Shown here: piece by piece, positions 10,801 through 25,800 of the stretch
How the letters are laid out: every line of letters starts with the position of its first letter
Position numbering within the stretch: the first letter of the stretch is position 1
Assembly: GCF_032118995.1 (NCBI RefSeq)
Contig: NC_092650.1
Coordinates: 1,550,001-1,614,000 of the forward strand
Reading direction: 5' to 3'
Source of the DNA: Asterias amurensis
Taxonomy: Eukaryota; Echinodermata; Asteroidea; Forcipulatida; Asteriidae
DNA: 64,000 nt
Made by a program: the position numbers and the translations under genes
Notes under the pieces: model-generated
Told to the model about the DNA's origin: nothing
The model's input: the letters and a program-made list of their open reading frames with translations, nothing else
Database searches by the model: none

Positions 10801-13800
10801 GGTTGTCCTGGACTAATTGAAAATCACCCCTGTCGTATTTTTGATGCGATGTGGGTAACCATGATGGAACAAAAAGGGAGATTTCAGTACAGTAGTGTTT
10901 CCTGAGCCTCCAGCCACCATTTAAAAACCTTTCACATACAACAGAACATGGCTACAAAATGACAGATGTACCATATGCCAACAACTGTGCTGGTAACATT
11001 TATAAAGAAGCATTTACTAAAACTCACTTTGTCAAATCTTCAGCTCGCCGCAAGGAAAGGACTTCACCGGTTCATGTTCAGTGCGACCAAGAAGTGGTTC
11101 GGTGGTAAACAGGCTGAGAAGGCTGCCGTCACTGGACTCGATATGGGTGGAAAGTAAGTACAGGGTACCAGTCAAGGTCAAAGGTCAATACTTGTCTTTT
11201 TGCTGATTGATAATAAAATATATATGTTTATTTCGATGAACAATTCTGTGTAGAGAACGTCTTTCCCTCTTTGGAAGAGCAACCTTGAGAAGTAAGGCTG
11301 TGTTTGATTTGGCTGCAACAGTTATGGCTGTGACTGTCGCTAAGAGTGTTGCTATAGTGGTCCTTTACTTCAGCACACAATGACGCAACGATCTAGCCAT
11401 AGCAGTAGCCGTCAATTTGGACACATCCTATCTCTGTAATTTTGTGTGTTTTTTCCTCTGCCATTTTTATAAAGTTTTCAACAACTTCTTTTGAAATGTG
11501 AAGATAGATTTGTTTTTACAGAGGTAGTAGTTTGATGGTAGAAAATTACAGATTGGTGAGAGAAATGGATATAATTCTCGGAGTGACTTGTTTTTGTCCT
11601 GAGCGATATCGATAGCGATTAAATATGATGGTTTATAAAACCCATTTCTGGTTTCACTTTTTCCCCCAGGTACTTGAGAGAGTCTCCTGAGCTACAGATG
11701 AGACGTCTAGCCGACCTGGCCTTCTTGGTCCAGCTCTACGAGCTTGCTTATACCTCATACCATACTGCAAAGAGAGACTTTGGTAATGACCAGGCATGGG
11801 CTCACTACGCTGGGGCACTGGTGAGTGGTTCTTCTAATGTTCATACTAATTGGTCATTTTGGTCCAACTCCTCTGTCAGGCAAGTAGGCAATACTGAAGG
11901 CATTTGTAAAAAGTAATGTGTTTTTAAATTTGTCTTCAGTAAATTCATTGTTTGTTCTTGTTTTTTGTTGTCGGGAAGACTATTCTGCAATTCTGCTGCT
12001 GCTACTTCAAAAGCTCTGGCCTTATAAATACTAGTAAAAGTCGATGGACTTACTAAGACAGACTTGGGTTATGAGCGGAACAACTTATTATAAGATCTTT
12101 TTGTGCATGAACTTTTGGTGTGCTTGGTGTGTTATTGGTGTGTTATTGGTGATGCTGCTTTGTTATTGGTGATGTAGAGAGGCGCATGTTGTACAGACCA
12201 TCAACATGATATACAGTGCCTTTATAGATCTGTCTACAAATGCATAATAAACCTTATGCACATGATGTCATATCAGTAGGGCGCCCTCACCTACAGTTAA
12301 AAAAAAGCAGCTGTTCATTGGCCAAACCTGTGTGCCCATATATGTACAAATCTGTGCATTTTGATTGTTTCGTCATCGATTTACATGTACCTTTAAGATG
12401 GCGACTGGATGATGTCAATGCATGAGGTCTTCAATAAGTTACTTGTGAACTGACGTTTATATTTTCTCCCTGCATTGTTGTGATATAGGAAATGGCCGCA
12501 GTGTCTGCTTTCATGCTTGGCAGTATGCAGAAGGCTTACCCCACACACTACATGGAGACTGCAGTAACCACGTACCTAAACACGTGCAAGTAAGTAGGCG
12601 TCATTGGTTTATAAGACAGAAAAATATGACCAACAAAGGGTTTTGCTCAAATTGGGAATGAGCAAAACACCAGTGTCAGAAATGAGCATCGTTTCAGACC
12701 ATTTAACACTAGGGCTTTATCACACGAGGAAACTTTTGCAGGCAATTTTGAGGCAACCAATCGAGTGCATTCTACATGACCACTGTGGTAGAACTTGAGT
12801 ATTTTTTCAAACATTTTCTTACGATCCATCAACAAATTTTGTGATTATTCTAATGTGAATGGATTCTCTTCTTGGAGATTGCCTTGAACCGACTGCCTGT
12901 AAATTGCCTCGTGTGACATGGGTCTTACATGCTGCTATGGAACCTTTGTTTACAATTTTAGTGACCGTGTATATTACAGGGCTTTTCTGGCAATATTGGA
13001 CACAAATTTCACATTAATTCAAGAGTTATAAAAGTACGGGTAACAGCAGAACAAGTTTTGAGATTTGTCCCCATTCTTTATATCAAAAGTTGATATAAAA
13101 GAGGCAGTGAAATCTTTATCAAATATTAGAGTATTTATATAGTGCCTTATGCCAGGCATCAAGGCGCTGTCCACTTAAATACAGTATTTTAAAAACAACA
13201 CTAAATATAGAAAATGCAGTCTAAAAACCACAAGAAGGGTATTCAATTTAAACTAAACCAAACCACCAGGAGCAAACCATGAATAAAAAATACTGGAGGT
13301 GAGAGGTAACCAGCACCTTGCCCTAACGTCAAGAACCTAAGGAACAACATACATAAAAATACTAAAAATATTTAAATACAATGACAAAATTTATATGTTC
13401 TTCTGTTTACAAATCATGCCTTCAGCAGAACAAGTTTTGAGATTTGTCCCCATTCTATATATAAAAAGTTGATATAAAAGAGGCAGTGAAATCTTTATCA
13501 AATAGTAGACTTAATATGTTCTTCTGTTTACAAATCATGCCTTCAGGAAGTCTAAGATCTTTGGCTTTTTCTTTTATACATGCCATACCACAGGTTACAT
13601 GGTCAATAATACTGAGCGCTCTTAAACAAGTTGTTGATTTTGGCGCTATATAAATTTCGCCTGATTGACTGATTGATTAATTGATTGATTGATTGATTTC
13701 AATATTTGTTTGTTTTAGGAGACCACAGTTTGCAACTAGAGCAGTCCTGATGAGCACTGAGATCCTTAAAGCCAGAGGAATGTACGCAGAAGCAGCCATG

Positions 13801-16800
13801 GAATTCATTAGAATGACGGGAGAGGTAATATTATCATTGTCAATGCGTCAAGTCTAGTCTCAAGTAATAAAATATGACGGCCGAATCCCAAGTGTGAAGT
13901 CAGTTGAATTAAGTCCAAGTCAAGTTTCTGTCTGGTACATGGTTTCAAATTTGAAGTTATTAAAGCATTGTTATACTTTTAATGTCTTATTCATCACTCC
14001 AAGTTCTAGTTTATATTTTATGATTGGCTGCAAATCTCAGAATTGTTACCAATCTCTGTGATTTTGAGCTTTTGGATGAAAAAGAGGATGTTCGTAGCAT
14101 CTCAAATAAAACCAGGTTGACAGGAAACAGTGGAATTCAAAGATATAATGTTTGTTAACGAAATGTTGCTAATATGGGTCCGATTTTACAAATAGCTAAG
14201 ATTGATCTTAAGCTGTGTAATACTCTTAATTGCTAAGCAACTCAAATACAAATCACTATGGTGATACTGACAACTTGTCTTAACATAAATCTTTGTGCTT
14301 TGTTGAATCATCCCCAAAAATAGCTTCAGCATTTTAAATCGAAGCTAATGATTGAGTTTTGTCTTAATTTAATTGGTGGTGCTTTTCTTGGCAGGATTCT
14401 GATATAAGGAGTGCCATCTTCCTGGAGCAGGCAGCCCACTGTTTCATCAATATGCGTCAACCGATGGTCCGCAAGTATGCATTCCATATGATCCTAGCTG
14501 GCCATCGATTCAGCAAGGCAGGACAGGTCAGAAATTAAATATTTTTTGATGATTACAACTTTTGTTTTGTTCTACCCTACACCGATATATGACGGCCTTG
14601 ATGAGCAATGTATACTCACAAAAATGTAATGACAGAAGTAGAACTGGCTTTATCCTCTTATCACTGCGCTCGCTCGGTTGTCTATACGCCTCTCTTAATA
14701 TTTATCCATGAGTACGTCACAATTCTAACCAAAAACGAGGCCATAGGCGCAGCCACTGCAAGCGATGGCGGACGTGCGCCTATGGCCTCATTTTGGGTAA
14801 GAATTATGACGTCATGCATGAGGCGTATAGCGTTAAAGCCGTGTTCGCAATGGACTTTTGGGGGTAATCTAACATTGCACATGGGTAACTTGACCATTTT
14901 TAGTCCAGTGCAAATAGCCCTTGGAAATTTCACCGTGGTAACTAAATGGAGTCCAATGGGTAGTTTAACCGGCCACCTTCTCCAAAGGTAAACTAACCTG
15001 GTCAAAGTAACTGAACGAAAAAAAGCCAAATAATAGTCTTTACCTTTGAAGCAAGTTTTACATCTATAGTTAATGATTATTTCCAAATTATTTATGTGGA
15101 CAATTTTCTTATCACTTTAGTTTTTGATACTAATGTGCTTGTAATTCGACTGAAAAAAGTATTTGTTATTGTTGATTGATTGTATTTTTAAAACAAGATA
15201 AGCAGTTGGTTTAACTTGGCTCGTTTTTTTTTTCCTGGGATCCGATCAGAAATGACTTGGTATTTTATTCTTATTCACAGCGAAAGCATGCATTGAGATC
15301 CTACTGGCAAGCCTTACAGGTGTACAAGGGCAAAGGTTGGACACTAGCAGAGGTATGTATGCTACAACCGCCATTGTCAAGTTTCTGTAATTACAATGAC
15401 AGACATGGGTACTGATAGTCAGCATACCTAAAAGGGGACCAGACTAATGTACATACCAACCTCGTTTTAGTAACATTGACTTCTAATAGGAGAGTTGAAG
15501 ATTATTGGTCCATGGTATAAATCAATGAGCCATTTGCGAATTGGATTTGAATAATGTCTGGTACAGTGACTTGCTTAATCACTACTTACTGCTACATTTG
15601 AATTCCCCAGACTAATAGAGACAGTTGCTATGATATGATTCAAGGCAAGCTTTTGTGATGTTAGGTAAGAGATGGTGAACCAGGGTTTTCTTTTCTGGAG
15701 GTTGCTATTCAAGAACTTGCCTAAACCATTTGACATAGCAACTGTCTCCATTGTTTGAGGAATTCAAGTTTACGCGTTACCTTTTGACTAAACAAGTCAT
15801 TGTACAATACATTATTCAAAACTCGCAAAGCCACCTTTCTGTCGATAGGTGTAGTTCATGCTCCTTGCATCACGTTGTACTCTCCTTAACGCCAATAGCG
15901 ATTCTTTAAAACCATCATTTTACAAATACTTGAATGCATACTTTTTTCTCACTTCTAGGACCATATAAATTTCACTATTGGTCGTCAGTCATTCAACCTG
16001 AAGCAGTTGGAGAATGCCACCACTGCATTCAAGCATCTACTAACCTACAAGAGCAAACAGCCACCAGACCAACAGAACGCTTTCTTCAAAGACTACTTGT
16101 CTGTTTTCAAGGTAAAGCTCTTGTTTTTGTTTGCATTAAATTTGAGGGTATGGAGCTACGTATTATAGATTTAGTTCTGTGCGAAGGGCCTTGAGTTTCT
16201 TAAAGGCGGCGGATTGGGCTTGATAGATTTTCATTGCTATTATTTACTGAAGAGGCAAGAAATAGACCATATGTTGTGAAACATCACAGAACAGGAGCAA
16301 GCAGCCACAAAGCTTGATAATTGTCTGGTTGCCAAAATACACCTTGACTTGAAATGTAGGACCAATCACACTTTTCAAATGATGTTTTGTCTCTCCCATT
16401 TTCTTCATCATCATTGTCATCATCATCATCCCCCTGTATTCATCCATTGTTGGATGAAGTCCTCCTCCGGCAGATTTCTCCGTCTCCCAATTTCTTCTTA
16501 GTAAAAACAATTTTTAACTTCTTTTTTGGGGCGTGGCAGCAACTAAAGACAATGCAATCTCAAGAGGGAAACATGCAGACCACATTTTCTCAGCTCCCTC
16601 TACCCATCATCAACAAACCATTAACGAGGGTTCTGCTGACAAACCCCAGGAAAACAATACTCCCAGGTAAGCAAGAAACTTCAAATCATACTTCCAGAAA
16701 GTTAGATTCTTGTGTCGTCTATTGTGCAATCGGCGTACTTAACTAATTATTGTACAATCAGCGTGCTTGACTTACTCATAACTCAGACTTGGACTCAACG

Positions 16801-19800
16801 CAAACTCAGGTAAACCATTTAAGACTTTGATAATTGCACCGAACGCTTTGGACTTAGACTGCATCTTGGGTTTGAGTTACAGTGACCTATTTTGTCCTTT
16901 TCACCAGTAAGCCTCGTTTCAAACCAGTCACTAATTCTTGTGTTTCAATTGAAACCATTTATCCAATTAAGACCATTCCAATTGAATTGTAATTTCAGTA
17001 TCGTTCGAAAAAAAACCGGAAAGAAAGTATCAAACATGCAAAGAAAAGAAAAGGGTATTTAACACAATTTTTAAAACAATTCTTTATTCTAGACAACCAC
17101 ATGTTTGCAACCTCTGTGACCTTTGACCGCATATTTGACCCCACGGAGCGTGAAGAATGGCAGGACTTGGAGGAGATGGCTGTCATGGTGGCTACCGGCC
17201 AACGGAATCTACCGGCCGGTTACCGGCCGAATCTTCAGCTGTTACATGGGAAGACGGACAACAGTGTCAGCCCTCTGGTGGTGGTTGGAGGTGAGACACA
17301 AAATGTCACTGATGAAACAATTTTGTTTAAACTTGCAGAAAAAATTGCCCCAACTTTTTGAAAACTGGTGTAGAGTGAACAGTATCATGATTGTGATCTA
17401 GTTATAAAGGAAAACTGATCGTAAATTTCTGTTAATTTGGGGGTTATATAAAGAATAGTTTAGTACAATTTGGCACGTTTGTGTGGATCATTATATTCTA
17501 CTTTTAAACTATCTATCTAACCATTTGCATTTCATATCAAACGGTTTCAACCACTTTTCAAAGACCAATTCGACCGATCCAAGGCAACATGTTTCTTTAA
17601 TACCGAAAGTCTATTCTGTATCATGAATCCGGGAGAGAATTGAAAATTCAAAAATATTTTGTTTTGCCACAACAGAGGCAGTGACAGTAGAGTTAGTGTT
17701 AGAGAACCCATTGAAGATTTCATTAACGATATCAGACCTGATGCTAAGATGGAAGTTCACCCCCGTCGACTACGAGCACGTGAATAAAGAGAACCCAGAA
17801 CAGCAGCCGGCTGTGGTTTCAAACGAGGCGGATATCCTCAATGAAAAGGTATTTTCAATTTCAATTCTGATTATTGATGGTTTTTTAATCGATGCAAAGT
17901 ACTCAAAATAATGATTTTTGGTAGAATGTATTCCTTGGGTAACATTAGCTTCTGAGTTTGTATTTGGCGATTGGGTGGGCGGTGTGGTTTCTTTCCTTTG
18001 CCTTTCACCTCTAGGACCCCTGTTCCGGGGGCACTATGTGGATTAGGTTTTCTGTCCCTACCTGATTGCATGGATTATCCTGGGAATATTTCTCTAGGTT
18101 TTTTTCTCTGACGTCTCAAACTTAAAAGGAAGGTACACGTTTGGTAATTAACTTTAAAATTGACTTGGTAAAGAGCATTGGAGAGCTGTTTATAGTATAA
18201 AACATTGTGGGAAACGACTCCCTCTGAAGTATTGTAGTTTTTGAAAAAGAGGTAGTTTCTCACTAAAATAATAAAAGACTTCTAGCTAGAAGTCTTTTAT
18301 TCCTATCCGAAAGCACACAAATTCGTCCAAGCAAGGGTGTTTTTTTCTTTCATCATTTTCTCGCAACTTCGATGACCAATTGAGCCCAAATTTGCACAGG
18401 CTTGTTACATAGCCTTAAAACTTCCTTCCTTGTCTTCTCTCCATTTGGTTATTGGCTAGCTACAGTGATTAAGTTTGCTTTTCTGGGAAACCTTACCTTT
18501 ACAACCAAAATTAATAAATACAAATTAACTTTAAATTTTATGAAAATCATTTGCCAGAAATTGAGATGAAGTTTTCACAAAATATGCCTAAGTCATCATA
18601 GTATATTATTTGGTTTCACCGCTACACCAATGTGTGTAAGCATTGCATACTTAATTTTTCCCCGAGTTCAGTGAAAAGAATGCAAATTTTATCTATTACA
18701 GTCTTTTTTATTGTGTTGTTGTTTTCAGCGCAACCAGTTGGATGAAGTGGTCAGCACAGAGTCGATTCATGAAATTGTCCTCGCTGGTAGTGAATACAAA
18801 CCGGTGAGTCCAGTTCCTCTTTAAAAAAAGAAATTAATTACCATTCATAAGTACCCTAGAGAGTTTCGCTATTCCTTTTGGTGGAGAGATTGTCTTGAGG
18901 AGGTGCTTATAAGGTTGATAAAGACGTTGGTGGAGCTGTTTAAGACTGGCTGGCTTCGCATGCTTGGTGCGCCAATTCCATGTTTGCTAATTTACTTCCG
19001 CGGAAAGCAATTTATATAGCTTTAAGTACCACTGCATAATCTATTTGTACATGCCTGTATACACAACCCAACGCGTACCAGTTTATTGTGTCTGAAACAA
19101 ACTTCTTCTTTTTTAACGGAATTTTACAGTTTTCTGAAACGGTAAATCATTGGCCGTACTTAACATCGCAAACTTACACGGTGTAAACTCCTTTGATTGT
19201 TATGGTCTCTTTCTAGCTCAGTTTTCTCTGACCTCCCCTCCTGACTCCCACCCTCAGGTACACCTCTCAGTGACACCTCATCAGACTGGAGAGCTCCACA
19301 TCCTCGGTGTCGCTTACAGCCTCTCCGCTCAGCAGTTACTCACCACCAAGGACGAGATCACCCCCACTGATTTCGGAAACCGTGAGAACCCAGACAGCCC
19401 CCAGAAGGATTCCAAGTCCATTTCTCGTGGCGTCGGTGTCATCTCAGTCCAGGGCGGGCAAGATCTGGACATTCAGGGGCCGAGACTTAACGGCACCAAA
19501 GTTGAACGATGTAGCGTGATGTATGGGCCTGATCGCCGGCTGGACCCTGTGGTTGTACCACCCATGCCACTCCTAGAAGTATGTATTACTCAGCATGCTC
19601 TTTATAACTATCTTTATGTCTATAGACCTTATGCATTGACGTCATCTAGCTGCCATCTTAGAGATAAAGCGTTGACGAAACAATCAAAACGCACAGGTTT
19701 GTATGCGCGGTGCACAGGATTGGCCAATGAACAACCTCCTTTTGACCTCTAGGTGAGGGCGCCCTACTGAAATGACGTCATGTGCATAAGGTCTATTAGT

Positions 19801-22800
19801 AATCTCTCTGTTGTATTGACTCCTTGCAATAATGCCACCCATGGCTACTGTGCATAGCCCGAAGGAAGAACACTTGGAAGGAAGAACACTTTGATAATTT
19901 AAGGAGAATGTACTGTCCGGTTTGTGTAAACTGTTAATATGAAGAAAAGTGGTACATCTTAGCACTTGTTCGGCTTTTTTTTTTGAGATCTTGAATTAAA
20001 AGTTTCTAGCTTTCTTATTAAAATACTTTTAATTTGTTCAAAATTGTTTTGCCCCTGCATTATTCATATACAATAGATGTAGTGATCCCATTGGAAACAG
20101 TATTTTTCATGGAAGCTTTTGAATATTGTTCCGTCTTTATATTCAGAACAAAGACATTTTTGTAAAAGTTTGGGATCTTACTTTCTTTCTCATCGTCAGG
20201 TTATCTTCAACTCTTTCCCATCAACTCTACTATGTGGTGAAGTCTGCAGTTCAGTCGTGGAGTTCACCAACAAGGGATTCAGCCCCCTCCAGAAACTTCT
20301 TGTGTCATCCAACCACCCTGAAATGTTTTCCTTTGGAGCGTTCCACACTCCCACCAACCAATCCCAAACGGGCAAAGACTTTGCCAACCAATCGAAAGCC
20401 AGTGTGTATAGGACTGTTCAATTATCCGGCAGTAGGGAGGGGGGTTGTGTGGAGAGCACTGTTGATAAGTGTAATATATCGCATGTGACTGAGATCCCAC
20501 TGCCTGGAGGCATGCTGCCTCCAGAGGGCAGTATATCAATACCCATGTTTGTGAGAGGGCCCGATAAGAGTGGAATACATGAGATTAATATGCTTTTTTA
20601 TTACGAATCTTCAGAGGAAAACGCCAAAATGAGGTGAGGGCTTGTTTCTGGAGAATTAATATAAATAAATATGTTTACTGTCCACCATTCATCTGTGGAG
20701 CATGCAACCTCAACTCTCAACCATACAGGACCAAATTCCATAGAGCTTCTTGAGCACGTAAAGTAGCTAAGCATAATAAAAATATGCTTACCAGGGTAAG
20801 ATTACCAGATAAAATATCATGTCACTTGTACAATCTGTGACTGGTATCCTGCTTATTTTTACTTAGCAGAAAGTGTTTGAACATGATTTAATGCATCTCT
20901 ATGAAATTGGGCCCTGGTCCAGAGGATTGCAAGGAAAGATAACCAGCTGGACCAGACGAATTGCCTCAAAGAAACTAAGTTCCTGTCTAAAGGCTCTCCT
21001 CTCCAGCTGGTCCTAAAAGAGAGCAACAATAAATTTAAAATTTGCCACTTCTGTCCCCAAATCCTTTTGCATTCTTAAGGCCAAGTCACACTGCAGCGAT
21101 AACGAAAATTGCAGTTTGATTTGCATGTTGGAAAGAGAACTAGCTGAAGCCTGAAGGATTGCCTCAAAGAAACAAAGGATCCTGTCTAGAGGCCCTCCTC
21201 TCCAGCTGGTCCTAAAGAGAGCAACAAATTTGCCACTTCTATCCCCAAATCCTTTTGCATTCTTACAGTTTTGATTTGCTTACCGTTCCAGGCATAGAAC
21301 ATTGCATCACACTGCTGTGATACACTCTAGTAACTCTATTTCTTTGACTGCGACTGCCTTGAGGGCGCACTCTGGCGAGAGACGAGACGCCGAGGCAACG
21401 GGAACCAGCTTGGTCGTCAATCTGGACATTGACAACATGAATCAGGTACGATGTTTGGAAACAATGATAGAGGGCGCTGTTTACACTGTGCAGCATTTAG
21501 GGAGTGTCTTAAAAGTGGGAATGGTAGGAGCGTTCATGGTTTGTTTGTTTGTTTGTTTTTTGTTTGTTTGTTTGGATAATCTTTCCATCAAGGAAACTTG
21601 GCAAACTCCCACAAGGGGATATGGACACCAAGCTGGCAACAGCCAAGCTCTCTCATTACATACAAACATTGGTTTTATGTCTATGAATGAATTTCACAAA
21701 ATCAAGAAATTGTGATTCAGTAACAAGACGACACTGCTTATTCTAGGCATTGTGAAAACAGTGATTAGCTTGGTAGGATTGTAACCCACAACCTTGTGAT
21801 TGCAAGTCATGCAGTCTAACCACTAGACCATGGACCACCTCACTAGACCACTAGACCACCCCCCCCCCTTGATGGTCTACTAGTCCATTGGGCCCCCAGA
21901 GTGTTCCACTAAATGTTCAAAATACCAATGCGTATATTCTCCTATGTGGGAATGTTCCCTTAGCTCGGCACAATTCCTTGCCTACACTATTTGAGGTGAA
22001 ACCCACACTTTGCAATTTTTTTGTTTTTGGCCACCAGGTTCATGATTCTCATATAATTGAGTTCAGCATTGGACAGGTGTCTTGCGTCAGCAATACATGG
22101 GCTCTTGACAGTCTCGACGCTAACACTCAAACCAAAGGTGAGATATTATTTTCTTTGTTAGTTGATTTTTCTTTTTATTAGAAAGAAAACCCAATTCATA
22201 TTCCAATTTCATTGTACCAGTTTTTGCTTGGCCATGCTGGTTACTGTAGCCAATATTTAGCCAAGATGACAAGTGAGGAATGTTTTACATTGATGGTATT
22301 GCACAAATATCTACTGACAAGAGAATTCCATTAAGCAACATTTTCTAGGCCCAATTTAAAAAAAAATTACAAGCACACAATTTTGCTAAGCACAGAAAAA
22401 TATTGTTTAGCATAAACAGGCAACCAGCGTTAATCCCATTAAGTTTGCACTATTTCGACTGGTACCTTGCTCATATTTTGCCTAGCAAAGAAACCTGCTA
22501 AGCAGTGTTTTCTACTCAGTAATAGGGCCCTGCTCAACTGAGCTCTATATGCCTTGTTGAGATATGGTGGACACAATGCTACAACACTATAAGGTTTGGG
22601 TAAATTTGTGTGTATACACCCAAACCAAACAGTACACTCCTATCACGTCAGCCATACCTCAAAAAGGCTTATGAAATTAACCTTAATTTCAGATTTTTAA
22701 TTTGTTATGATTTGATGTGTGTTTTTTTTTCACAGAGCCGAAGATAAGTGGAGGTGAATCCCAGAGGATGTGTTTCAAAGCTACAAAGTGCAGACAGCAT

Positions 22801-25800
22801 CCAACTGGTAGGTCCTGTCCATCACATTTCGGTTGACCCATGGTGATATTTTTGGTACCTTATAGGACTTTATTATGCTGCCTCCATCTTGGTCATGTCC
22901 CCGTATCGAATATCAATAATGCATGCTAATAATCTTCTTGCAGTTAGGAACCAGACTAGTTTGTTCTTTCAGCCTCGGTTTGGTAACATTGATATCAATT
23001 GGAGAAATTCAAGATGGCTGCACTGTGATAAAGGTATATGGAGACCAAGGACAATGCAGAAAATGGAAAACAAAAGGATCCCATTGGGGAATTCCAAAGG
23101 CTGGGATGCTCCCCAAGGAAATATGTGTACAAAGTCTGGGGGAAACTGTTGTGGTGACGAGTTTTTGTGAAAGTTCTGCGTAAATATGAAATTCAAGTAA
23201 AGCTTGCAATAAACATACCATTCAACTGACTATTTGTTTGTATTTGTTTAACAGAGAATCCTGGTAAGGAACAACTGGTCTTCACGAGTGTTACATTCGG
23301 GAAACAAAGGGTAAGTTACAAAATCAGATGTTTGCATGGATTTTGATATCAAATAGACTGGCAGTTGGAGGGTTGATAAAAACTGATGATAAAACTGATG
23401 ACCTCCCTGAGGGCGTGGATAGTTCAAAACAATATGCGTTTTCTTTCTATAGTAATTAATAACAATTCTTTGTTAATTTCTTTTGTTTAGGTGGATAGCT
23501 CGGCAACTCCTTGCCGTGACTTTTTCTTCCGTTCGACCTTTGACCCCAGCAAGCGAAGCCTGGAGCTGACCCCATCCAGCAAGACGGCAACTCCCAGCAC
23601 CATGAGCCCGACAGAGGAGACGAGTGTTACCGTGGTAACTGACACCAAAACAGCTCTGGAGGATTGCGTCAAGGCGGGGTTGACCCTCATCGTACTGTGG
23701 AAGGTAACTTGATAGGAAGAAGAAATTTAATGATGGTTTGAGCTTGAAATATCAAAATAAATTAGTACATTTTTAAAGTGGTTTGATTTCTGCAGATGTG
23801 ACGTACTTAGGAGTTTCACTATTAAATAGTTGTATTGAGAATTGTAGGTTTGTATTGTGACATTTTGTTTTTTTGGGGACCGAACAAAGAAAAATTTACT
23901 TGAACAGGATTTGAACCCATGACTTTGGATTAACCTACTGGTGCCCACCAACTGAGCCATCTAGCTCAAGGGTGGATTGCAGTCTCCTTATTTTGTTAAT
24001 ATCGTTGTTCGGGGTGCCAGTCAGAAGCCATTCAATTTGTGACTGCCTTGTAGCCAGGGATCACAGTGTACAAGGGAAACTGACTGGGTAAATGCGTTGA
24101 TCTTAGAGACAATTCTTTAGGTCATGATGTTCAATTGGAGTAGATTTCGCTGAAGTTTGTTTTGTCAAATAGACTTATTGTTGTTTACTTTGTTTGTAAA
24201 GTTGTTGTCTTGTTGTCATGCAGGCTTTTGTTGTTGATGAGGAGGGCTTCCATCATACACTCGTCGGGCAGCATCACATTACCATGGAAACAATGGGCAA
24301 AGAAGTAACAACTGTGCAGACTACAAGGGTAAGTCAAAACAATGCCAACAATCCTTTATTTGGATAAAAAAAAATATTTTTATTCTTTTCTTTTCGGAGA
24401 AAAACAACCTTTTACTAAATTTAAGTATACATTCCACTTGCAAATTACAATAAGAAAAAGTTTTAAAATAAATTCATTATCACATAAAGTAGAAAATACA
24501 GTTTTAACTTTAAGAGAATGGTTTTATGGTTCAAAAATTTCTTCACTGCATCCTGTTTGAAAGCGAATTTCTTACACATTTTGCCTGCTAACTTATCAAG
24601 CCCTTATAGCTTAGCCCCTGGCTACATTTCTTGCCTCATTCATTCTGTCTCTCTGTCACTTGTCCTGGTCTATGATCATCTAGAGCCCCTAAACTTCATA
24701 AGAAGTTGGGGTTACAGGCTATTTGCTACAGCTGATCCTCGTTAGCGCTTCACAAACAAACATCTAGTTCCTTAAGTTCTTTAAAGTCTCAACTAAAAAC
24801 GCAGTTCTTCACTGCCACTGTGGAATCAGTACTGCTGTACGGATGTGAGTCATGGACACTAACCAGTCGTCTAGAGAAGAGACTGGACGGCTGCTATACA
24901 AGAATGCTTCGTTGTATAAAACAGATTCTTTGGGAGAGGCATGTTACAAACCTGGAGCTCTACGGTGGACTACCAAGAGTAGACTACTGAGAGCAGGCTG
25001 GTACTATGGGCCCCTTCTTAGGGTCACTGTTCCCGTGGCAGACCATAAACCACCTTTGTGGACACCTTGTGCCGGGACTCTGGACTGCGTCGGGAAGAGC
25101 TGCGAACAGCAATGGAGGACCAACGTGTTTGGAGGGCCATCAACCGATGCTGCGCATCGACTGAATGAATTGAAAAACACATTTGATGTCTCTAGCCTAT
25201 TCCTGCGCCTTGTAATTTCATTTTCATTGTCATTTTCCAGAAAAGCAAGATTGTTAATTCTTGTTTTTTTAATCGGACTCTGATTTTTCTGATAACTACA
25301 GAGGCCCCGAGAAGTCACCCCTCTAAAGATAATCAAAGACCCTGAGACGGAGCTGGCCAAGAAGGAACCCAGTGCAGAGGTCATGGGTCAACTTCTGAAA
25401 TACAGCCTACAGTACAGCGAGGTCAAAGAGCATGACTTTACCAAGCAGAGGTCAGTCCCTTCCTCAAGTCACTCAAGAAAAAACAAATCATAGATTTGCA
25501 TCAAATGTAGCCATTTTGATTTGATTCCTTTTTGTTTGCATGGTCTAAATGGGAAGCTATCTGTTTGGTGATCACTCTTAAATTGAATGGCAATAACAAA
25601 CTTTTGGTTAGAAGCCTACAGCAACTTTGGACAGTGTAAAGAATTTTTGAGAAACATTTCACTTCGAAGTAAAGTGGTTATGGGAGAAGGAATCAGGTTT
25701 TATGCCCCAAAATTTGAATCTGAGAAGCGATATTGTCAGTAATTTGAACCTATAAATGCTGTGTTTTATTTGAACTGTTCTAATGTTTGTTTTTCCCCTT

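Noticed and set aside
14608-15086. 127- and 134-codon open frames on opposite strands in TRAPPC8 intron 12
   Set aside because: They cover an inverted-repeat element, and their peptides are similar because of the symmetry.
24852-25384. 143-codon plus and 126-codon minus open frames
   Set aside because: They are shadows of the LINE fossil and of TRAPPC8 exon 27.
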